NCBI GenBank assembly: GCA_017416885.1
Contig: JAFQAM010000018.1
Coordinates: 1-10,798 of the forward strand
From: Clostridia bacterium
GTDB taxonomy: Bacteria > Bacillota > Clostridia > Oscillospirales > CAG-272
Length of the DNA: 10,798 nt
Direction of reading: 5' to 3'
The position numbers and the translations under genes were made by a program. Positions 6,371-10,798 of the stretch are shown here, in pieces; position 1 is the first letter of the stretch; each line of letters opens with the position of its first letter. The notes below the pieces were generated by a model. That model saw only the letters and a program-made list of their open reading frames with translations. It was not told the DNA's origin and searched no databases.

Positions 6371-6410
6371 TAGGATTTAGGGTATAGAATATAGGATGTA
6401 GGATGTAGGA
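6371..6410 (+). repeat. Right heptad repeat array (TAGGATG and variants)
   Basis: Five consecutive 7-mers read TAGGATT, TAGGGTA, TAGAATA, TAGGATG, TAGGATG, followed by a partial TAGGA, ending one base before the ATG at 6412. The AGGA at 6400-6403 is 8 nt from that ATG and is the only Shine-Dalgarno-like sequence available, so the repeat probably serves as ribosome binding site. Confidence 0.8.
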
Positions 6411-6411
6411 A

Positions 6412-7026
6412 ATGAATAAAGGTATAATATGCTTTATCCGTCACGGTGAGACGGATTGGAACACAAAGGGACTTATGCAAGGGCGAGACGATGTTCCATT
6501 AAATGAAAACGGGAAAAATCAAGCGAAAAATGCAGCCCTGTGTCTGAAAAACGCGCTTGAAGGAGCAAGCTTTAAATTTGATAAAATAATATCAAGCCCC
6601 CTGTCACGCGCAAGCTATACCGCTGAAAGAATAGCGGAGGCTATTGGCTTTGATAGTATAGCCTACGATGAAAGGCTTCTTGAAAGAGATTTTGGCATTT
6701 TATCGGGCGGACACTATGACAGATACAGCAAGGCGGTTTTAGAGGACACTGAGGAAAAGAGTGTAGAAACTGTAAAAAGCTTGCTTGACAGAGTAAATTC
6801 CTTGATAAGCGACAGCGTAACGCCAAATGAAAATGTAATTTTTGTAACGAACGGAGCAGTTGCAAGAATTTATGCAAGAAATGCAAAAAAAGCGGACAGA
6901 GTGTCCGGAATTGATATAGGAATGCTTGGCAACTGTAATATGGTTATATACTCATATGACGGCGAAAATGTGCTTTTGCAAGGCTACAACATTCCTGCAA
7001 ATGAATTTAACGGAGATGCATTATGA
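6412..7026 (+). CDS. Histidine phosphatase superfamily protein (phosphoglycerate-mutase-like), altered second His
   Basis: This 204-residue protein has the branch 1 histidine-phosphatase layout: RHGETDWN at 10-17 with nucleophile His11 and Arg10, SSPLSRASYTA (61-71) with Arg66, and LLERDFG (89-95) with Glu91 as the likely proton donor. In active members a second phosphate-binding histidine sits in a V-x-H-G-G-x-x-R motif near the C-terminus. Here the matching segment is VTNGAVAR (145-152), so Asn147 replaces that histidine. Activity may be reduced or altered; the substrate is unknown (small phosphoesters in the family). The start uses an AGGA in the upstream heptad repeat, and the stop overlaps the lipoprotein ATG as ATGA. 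Confidence 0.85.
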   Translation: MNKGIICFIRHGETDWNTKGLMQGRDDVPLNENGKNQAKNAALCLKNALEGASFKFDKIISSPLSRASYTAERIAEAIGFDSIAYDERLLERDFGILSGGHYDRYSKAVLEDTEEKSVETVKSLLDRVNSLISDSVTPNENVIFVTNGAVARIYARNAKKADRVSGIDIGMLGNCNMVIYSYDGENVLLQGYNIPANEFNGDAL

Positions 7027-7730
7027 AAAAAATATTTTTGATTATATCTTTAATAGCTTGTATGATATTTGCTGTAATGCTATGCAGCTGCGGTGAGCTA
7101 TACAATGAAAAATATGTATATGACGGCACATCCTTAATAGGAAAATGGGTGGACGAAAAGCCAAACACAAACTCCTACGATGTGTACGAATTTATTGATA
7201 GCGAAAATGTGGTTTTAACAACAAATTGCCGCGGCATTGGGCTTGATAAGCTTACAGGCACATATACCGTTACCGATAATAACCAAATCGTAATTCAATC
7301 GGAATTTGGCAAGGAGTATATCCGTTTTTCAATGACAAAGGACGGACGCCTTGTGCTTTTAATCCTTGACGATATGAACCTTCCCATTGAAGGCGAAAGA
7401 GTTATGAAAAAATATGACCTTGAATACAATAAAGGCGAAAATAATCTTGTAGGCACCTGGAAAAGCATTGCAAATCCAAACGAAAAATTTATTTTTAATG
7501 AGGACTTTACAGGCAAAAGCATAGGACTTTCCACCAAGGGCGATGTAATCGAATATAAAATTTACTATTCCTATAAAGCTAACGAAATTAATATCATAAT
7601 TGAATATATGATTGGCTATGAGGAAATGGTAAAAACCTCTAATTATAAAATTGAAGGCAACTACCTCACTATGTACGGCGAGGATAAGGACGGTAAGGAA
7701 ATCACAATTAAATTTGAAAGGGAAAACTAA
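7023..7730 (+). CDS. Lipoprotein with two tandem lipocalin-like domains
   Basis: The protein has 235 residues. A signal peptide with Lys2-Lys3 and a hydrophobic core (4-20) ends in LCSC, with Cys23 as the lipidation site, so it should be anchored on the outer face of the membrane. The mature part has two similar halves, each opening with a small-residue/Trp motif: SLIGKW (37-42) and NLVGTW (141-146). Each is followed by strands such as YEFIDSENVVLTTN and EKFIFNEDFTGKS, resembling the GxW start of lipocalin-like lipoprotein domains common in gut Firmicutes. A ligand cannot be inferred. GGAG is 7 nt before the ATG. Its stop shares one base with the next ATG (TAATG), indicating tight coupling. 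Confidence 0.8.
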   Translation: MKKIFLIISLIACMIFAVMLCSCGELYNEKYVYDGTSLIGKWVDEKPNTNSYDVYEFIDSENVVLTTNCRGIGLDKLTGTYTVTDNNQIVIQSEFGKEYIRFSMTKDGRLVLLILDDMNLPIEGERVMKKYDLEYNKGENNLVGTWKSIANPNEKFIFNEDFTGKSIGLSTKGDVIEYKIYYSYKANEINIIIEYMIGYEEMVKTSNYKIEGNYLTMYGEDKDGKEITIKFEREN

Positions 7731-8287
7731 TGGAGCTTTTTGAAAAGAAATTAAATTCAAGACAAATATTTGACGGCGTGGTTGTAAAGCTTTTCGTTGA
7801 TGATATTGAACTGCCTAACGGAAAAAAATCAATACGCGAAATCGTAAGACATCCGGGAGCTGTGTGCGTAATTCCCGTTGATGAGGATGAAAATGTTATA
7901 ATGATCAAGCAATTCAGGTATCCCTTTTCAGAGGTTTTACTTGAGATACCCGCGGGCAAATTGGAGCCAAACGAGGACCCCCTTGAAGCCGTAAAAAGAG
8001 AGCTCGAGGAGGAAAGCGGTGTTAATGCCGAAAGCGTGGAATACATAGGCACTATGTACACCACAGTAGCAATCCTTGATGAAAAAATCCATATGTACTT
8101 AGCCACAGGCTTAACCTATAAAAACGCTCATCCTGATGATGGCGAATTTTTAGAGGTAGTAAAAATTCCACTTAAAACACTTGTTGAAATGGTTATGGAC
8201 GGAAAAATTCCCGATTCAAAGACACAGATAGCCATTTTAAAAGCGGAAAAAATTCTTGCAGAGCGCAAAAATAAGGTGATAAAATGA
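7730..8287 (+). CDS. Nudix hydrolase, probable ADP-ribose pyrophosphatase
   Basis: This 185-residue protein carries a perfect Nudix box GX5EX7REUXEEXGU at 76-98 (Gly76, Glu82, Arg90, Glu91, Glu94, Glu95, Gly97). The preceding QFRYP (61-65) and EIPAGKLE (72-79) are typical of the ADP-ribose pyrophosphatase (NudF-like) group, which splits ADP-ribose to AMP and ribose 5-phosphate in the cytosol. The N-terminal 40 residues are strand-rich, as in dimeric members. AAAGGGA precedes the ATG, and the stop overlaps the next gene as ATGA. Together with dUTPase and AlkD upstream it gives the cluster a nucleotide-hygiene character. Confidence 0.92.
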   Translation: MELFEKKLNSRQIFDGVVVKLFVDDIELPNGKKSIREIVRHPGAVCVIPVDEDENVIMIKQFRYPFSEVLLEIPAGKLEPNEDPLEAVKRELEEESGVNAESVEYIGTMYTTVAILDEKIHMYLATGLTYKNAHPDDGEFLEVVKIPLKTLVEMVMDGKIPDSKTQIAILKAEKILAERKNKVIK

Positions 8288-9297
8288 ATTTCTTTAAATT
8301 AAGAAAAACAAAAATGCTTGACGATGCGGTTTTAAACCACAAGCCGCAAAGCATTTTAACAGTATTTTTAATATTCTATTTAGTTTTCTTTATTGGTGAA
8401 ATAATATCCAAGGTTATAGTATTAATCCCCACCACAATTTGGATGTTTACCTATGACGGCTTTATGGGCGCGCTTAAGGAATATACAGAAGCTGTAATGG
8501 CAGGCAATAACGATGATACAAAATTCGTCGCATTCATTAACGAAATGGCTGTAAATATTCCTTCTTGGCTTACAATAGTATCTCTGATTTCATTTGCAGG
8601 ACTTGTAGGCGCATCAATTTTCTATTGCATCAAATTTGAAAAGCGACCTGTAAGGTCAATGGGAATACGCAAAAAGGATGCAATCAAGGAGTCGCTTTTA
8701 GGCTTGCTTATCGGTGGAGCTTTAATCGGTCTTACCGTGCTTATAGCATCTTTAACGGGCTCTGTGTCTATAAAAGCAGGTAATGGCTTTGATTTTATGG
8801 TAATTATATTCTTTGTCGCATTCCTGATTCACGCATTTTCCGAGGTTGTATTTTTCTTTGGGTATTTTACGACAAGCATAGCGAGAGACTATAAGCTTTC
8901 ATTTGCTATTACAGTAGGCTCGGTTATGTTTTCACTTATCCACGGCTTGGGCGAAGAGGTAAACCTTATTTTGCTTTTAAATACCGCTCTTTTCGGCGCA
9001 ATTTTAGGCATATATGTGTTTAAAAGAGGCGATATTTGGGGAGCCTTCGGTATATTCGCAATGTGGAATTTCGGTAGCGGATGCATATTCGGCGCGCCAA
9101 TGGTTGGACTTGACAAGCTGCCAACAGTATTCACTCTTGAAATTGATACGGGTAAGAGCCTTGCAAACGGAGCAGAGGCGGGACTTGAGGGCGGCTTCTG
9201 TACCACAGTTGTTCTGCTGATCGCGTTTGCTCTGCTATTCCTGCTTAAAACCAAAAAAGGCGAGGAGTCACTCTCTGATGAAGCCGAGCTTGAATAA
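8284..9297 (+). CDS. CPBP-family (Abi/CAAX protease-like) membrane protein with degenerate motifs
   Basis: This 337-residue polytopic membrane protein has hydrophobic segments at about 22-50, 94-116, 136-158, 171-195, 205-220, 226-246, 251-270 and 306-322. The region 180-270 matches the CPBP intramembrane protease fold, but the motifs are eroded. Motif 1 (EExxxR) reads Glu187-Val188 with Phe192 in place of Arg. Motif 2 (FxxxH) is kept as Phe216-His220. Motif 3 (HxxxN) reads Phe258-Asn262. Proteolysis is therefore doubtful, and a scaffolding or immunity-like role is possible. Family members act in prenyl-protein processing, bacteriocin immunity or unknown roles. The gene closes the cluster and is followed by a strong terminator. 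Confidence 0.8.
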   Translation: MNFFKLRKTKMLDDAVLNHKPQSILTVFLIFYLVFFIGEIISKVIVLIPTTIWMFTYDGFMGALKEYTEAVMAGNNDDTKFVAFINEMAVNIPSWLTIVSLISFAGLVGASIFYCIKFEKRPVRSMGIRKKDAIKESLLGLLIGGALIGLTVLIASLTGSVSIKAGNGFDFMVIIFFVAFLIHAFSEVVFFFGYFTTSIARDYKLSFAITVGSVMFSLIHGLGEEVNLILLLNTALFGAILGIYVFKRGDIWGAFGIFAMWNFGSGCIFGAPMVGLDKLPTVFTLEIDTGKSLANGAEAGLEGGFCTTVVLLIAFALLFLLKTKKGEESLSDEAELE

Positions 9298-9320
9298 GCT
9301 TGAATAAAACTGAATAAAAT
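9291..9320 (+). repeat. Three 10-bp direct repeats carrying TGAATAA
   Basis: TGAATAA occurs at 9291, 9301 and 9311, exactly 10 bp apart, and covers the stop codon of the CPBP gene (TAA 9295-9297). The last copy forms the dyad TGAAT-AAA-ATTCA (9311-9323). This could be a simple slippage product or a helically phased protein-binding array. Confidence 0.55.
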
Positions 9321-9325
9321 TCAAA

Positions 9326-9373
9326 AATAACCGTTTGAAATGGAAAAATCTTCAAACGGTTATTGACTTTTTA
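9326..9373 (+). terminator. Rho-independent terminator closing the long gene cluster
   Basis: A perfect 14-bp stem (AATAACCGTTTGAA at 9326-9339 with 9351-9364) and an 11-nt loop are followed by GACTTTTTA. Its 3' arm shares two bases with the -35 hexamer of the next promoter. Confidence 0.9.
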
Positions 9374-9390
9374 TAATAAAGATGTATAAT
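9363..9390 (+). promoter_or_regulatory. Promoter of the permuted binding-protein gene
   Basis: TTGACT (9363-9368) and TATAAT (9385-9390) are 16 bp apart, with a leader of about 25 nt before the ATG at 9422. Confidence 0.8.
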
Positions 9391-9421
9391 TATAGTAGAT
9401 TGTGTCGAAGGGGGGAGTAAT

Positions 9422-10273
9422 ATGAGAAAAAAAGCAGTAGCTGTTATTATGTGCATTTTAATGCTTTCATGCTTGCTTATTTCCTGCATTGATAATAAAA
9501 GCGCGCTGAAGTGTATTGAAATTCAATTAACAAGCGAGCATTACGCTTACGGAGTGAATAAAAACGACAACGAGCTATTAAATGCTGCCAATGAGCTTTT
9601 GGCGGAAATCAAGTCTGACGGAACTCTTGACGAAATAATCAATAAATATTTCTCAAACGACACCTCAAAAATCAAAACCTTTACAAAGGGCGAGGAATTA
9701 CCCTGTAAGGACCAGCTGATTGTTGCTACTCACGCCCCATTTTCCCCATTCGAATACACAATAGGCGATAGATATTGCGGCATTGATATGGAAATTGCCT
9801 CGCTCTTAGCCGAAAAGCTTAACAGGGAGCTTGTAATCAAGGAATACCCATTTAACGATATTATTTCAGCTGTGGAAAACGGGGAAGCCGATATCGTAAT
9901 GGCGGGCTTGACTGTTTCGAGCGACCGCGAAAAGCAAATCGCATTTACCGATACATATTTTGAAGCTTCTCAGATGATTATTGCCAAAGAAGCGGACACC
10001 ACCTTTGATGAATGCAAAACAACCGATGATGTGCTTGAAATTCTCAGAAAAATGAATAAAAGCACAAAAATCGGATATCAAAAAGATACCGTTTCCGATT
10101 ACTTTATATGCGGCAATATGGAGCTTGGATTTACAGGCTACAACTCAGACCGCGCCGGATACAGCTCTGCATTTGATGCGGCAAAGGCGCTGCAGAAGGG
10201 CGAGATTGATTATGTTATAGTTGATGGCGCGCCTGGAAAAATGATTGTCAATCAATTGAATAATTCAAAATGA
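9422..10273 (+). CDS. Amino-acid-type solute-binding lipoprotein with circularly permuted SBP_bac_3 domain
   Basis: This 283-residue protein has a signal peptide ending in lipobox LISC (Cys22). The order of its parts is unusual. Residues 31-77, including AYGVNKNDNELLNAANELL and IKSDGTLDEIINKYF, match what is normally the C-terminal end of SBP_bac_3 proteins (yGiAV-KgN-eLl...L-adGT-d-I-kKYf). A linker (78-95) follows, then the normal N-terminal start (QLIVATHAPFSPFEY, 98-112) through YCGIDMEIASLLAEKL, MAGLTVSSDREKQIAFTDTYF (160-180, ligand-carboxylate Arg169) to IDYVIVDGAPGKMIVNQL (262-279, ligand-amine Asp268). It stops where the usual C-terminal segment would begin. The pieces add up to one complete domain, so it is probably functional and captures a polar amino acid or similar for an ABC importer. 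GGGGGAG precedes the ATG. Confidence 0.88.
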   Translation: MRKKAVAVIMCILMLSCLLISCIDNKSALKCIEIQLTSEHYAYGVNKNDNELLNAANELLAEIKSDGTLDEIINKYFSNDTSKIKTFTKGEELPCKDQLIVATHAPFSPFEYTIGDRYCGIDMEIASLLAEKLNRELVIKEYPFNDIISAVENGEADIVMAGLTVSSDREKQIAFTDTYFEASQMIIAKEADTTFDECKTTDDVLEILRKMNKSTKIGYQKDTVSDYFICGNMELGFTGYNSDRAGYSSAFDAAKALQKGEIDYVIVDGAPGKMIVNQLNNSK

Positions 10274-10299
10274 GCCTTGTTTTTACAGGGCTTTTTCCT
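10273..10299 (+). terminator. Rho-independent terminator after the permuted binding-protein gene
   Basis: An 8-bp stem (AGCCTTGT at 10273-10280 with ACAGGGCT at 10285-10292, one T-G wobble) and loop TTTT are followed by a T-rich tail. It begins on the last base of the stop codon, which leaves no room for a lost downstream domain. Confidence 0.75.
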
Positions 10300-10312
10300 T
10301 ATATACTGTATA

Positions 10313-10361
10313 TATTCATCAAATAATGAATAATATTCAGAAATTTTCAAAAAATATTCAT
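10313..10361. promoter_or_regulatory. Cluster of ATTCA/TGAAT half-sites upstream of the second binding-protein promoter
   Basis: TATTCAT (10313-10319) and ATGAATA (10326-10332) form one dyad. TGAATA-A-TATTCA (10327-10339) forms an overlapping dyad, and a further TATTCAT lies at 10355-10361. They end a few bases before the -35. The pentamers equal the ARG-box half-sites of ArgR/AhrC, but that operator has four bases between TGAAT and ATTCA and here there are three, so the assignment is tentative. Confidence 0.4.
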
Positions 10362-10368
10362 AAATCTA

Positions 10369-10397
10369 TTGACAAACCGAATTTTAAAGAGTATAAT
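10369..10397 (+). promoter_or_regulatory. Promoter of the second binding-protein gene
   Basis: TTGACA (10369-10374) and TATAAT (10392-10397) are separated by 17 bp, a full-consensus promoter with a leader of about 35 nt. Confidence 0.88.
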
Positions 10398-10439
10398 AAG
10401 GCGGTAACTAAAAATATTTATATTAAGGAGAAAATAGTT

Positions 10440-10798
10440 ATGAAGAAAATTATTTCACTTGCAATTGTGGCAGTAATGCTTGTTGCTTGCTTCGGTATGC
10501 TTGCATCCTGCGGTAAGGACGAAATTATTGTTAACACAAATGCATATTTTGCACCGTTTGAATACTACGAGGGCACAGAAATTGTTGGTGTCGATGTAGA
10601 TATTATGAACAAGGTTGGAGAGAAGCTTGGCAAAAATGTTGTATTCGAGAACACAGAGTTTGCAGTTATCATTGATAATGTAAAGGCAGGCGAGGTTTGC
10701 GATGCAGGAGCTGCAGGTATCACAATCACCGAACAAAGAAAAGAGAAGGTTGATTTCTCAATTCCTTACTACACATCAGTACAATATGTAATCTTTGA
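10440..10798 (+). CDS. Amino-acid ABC transporter solute-binding lipoprotein (SBP_bac_3), 3' end outside window
   Basis: The first 119 codons of a solute-binding protein are present; the frame is open to the window edge. A signal peptide with Lys2-Lys3 ends in lipobox LASC (Cys24). The mature protein starts directly with the usual first strand (IIVNTNAYFAPFEYYEGTEIVGVDVDIMNKVGEKLG split across 29-64), then AAGITITEQRKEKVDFSIPYY (91-111) with ligand-binding Arg100. This is the standard order of the family, unlike the gene upstream. It should capture an amino acid outside the cell for an ABC importer whose permease and ATPase genes may lie further right. AAGGAG is 9 nt before the ATG. Confidence 0.92.
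   Translation, partial: MKKIISLAIVAVMLVACFGMLASCGKDEIIVNTNAYFAPFEYYEGTEIVGVDVDIMNKVGEKLGKNVVFENTEFAVIIDNVKAGEVCDAGAAGITITEQRKEKVDFSIPYYTSVQYVIF

Noticed and set aside
6371..6410. Telomere-like G-rich heptamer array
   Set aside because: Only one heptad reads TAGGGTA; the rest are TAGGATG or variants. The array is short, internal and next to a start codon, so a terminal or G-quadruplex role is not supported.
6240..6410. Insertion sequence or MITE in the dut downstream gap
   Set aside because: There is no transposase and there are no terminal inverted repeats; the 16-bp flanking direct repeat is part of a satellite rather than a clean target duplication. An inserted element remains possible but unproven.
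9422..10300. Binding protein truncated by a frameshift or early stop
   Set aside because: The DNA after the stop codon at 10271-10273 is an immediate terminator and shows no continuation of the missing C-terminal segment; that segment is instead found at the N-terminus.
10455..10736. Minus-strand open frame opposite the second binding-protein gene
   Set aside because: The + strand encodes a clear SBP_bac_3 lipoprotein with promoter, ribosome binding site and signal peptide; the antisense frame is Cys/Asn-rich and resembles nothing known.

Overview
The window is AT-rich DNA with strong AGGAG-type ribosome binding sites, near-consensus sigma-A promoters, short U-tailed terminators and many ATGA stop/start overlaps. 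Together with the gene families (FucO-type iron alcohol dehydrogenase, Phd/Doc, lipoproteins with Gram-positive lipoboxes, SBP_bac_3 binding proteins) this suggests an anaerobic low-GC Firmicute, probably a gut Clostridia member. That placement is inference from style and content; no rRNA or marker gene is present.

Layout. Positions 2-91 hold the last 29 codons of an unidentified + strand gene, ending in a strong hairpin that can terminate both strands. Positions 214-2390 are a minus-strand operon: a MarR-family regulator, then an AMP-binding acyl-CoA synthetase overlapping it by ATGA. Its promoter has perfect -35 and -10 hexamers 17 bp apart and a TTGAC-TT-GTCAA operator around the expected transcription start. 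Divergent from it, 2594-3739 is a FucO-like lactaldehyde reductase with its own promoter and terminator. Positions 3872-4369 encode a small two-helix membrane protein with its own terminator.

From 4416 to 9373 runs a long + strand gene cluster with no convincing internal terminator: Phd antitoxin, Doc toxin, AlkD-like DNA alkylation repair protein, dUTPase, a 169-nt repeat-filled gap, histidine-phosphatase-family protein, two-domain lipoprotein, Nudix ADP-ribose pyrophosphatase and a CPBP-family membrane protein. Several members act on damaged DNA bases or unwanted nucleotides. The histidine-phosphatase and CPBP members have each lost residues their families normally need for catalysis. The gap at 6240-6410 holds five tandem hairpins with compensatory base changes, flanked by TAGGATG heptads that supply both the dut stop codon and the Shine-Dalgarno-like sequence of the next gene.

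The right end, 9363-10798, holds two independently promoted solute-binding lipoproteins. The second (cut by the window end) has the normal SBP_bac_3 order. The first appears circularly permuted: the segment that normally forms the C-terminus of the fold lies right after the lipoprotein signal peptide, and the protein stops where that segment would normally begin. Ligand-contacting Arg and Asp positions are kept. TGAAT/ATTCA half-sites cluster upstream of both promoters. The permuted binding protein and the covarying hairpin array are the two most notable items here.
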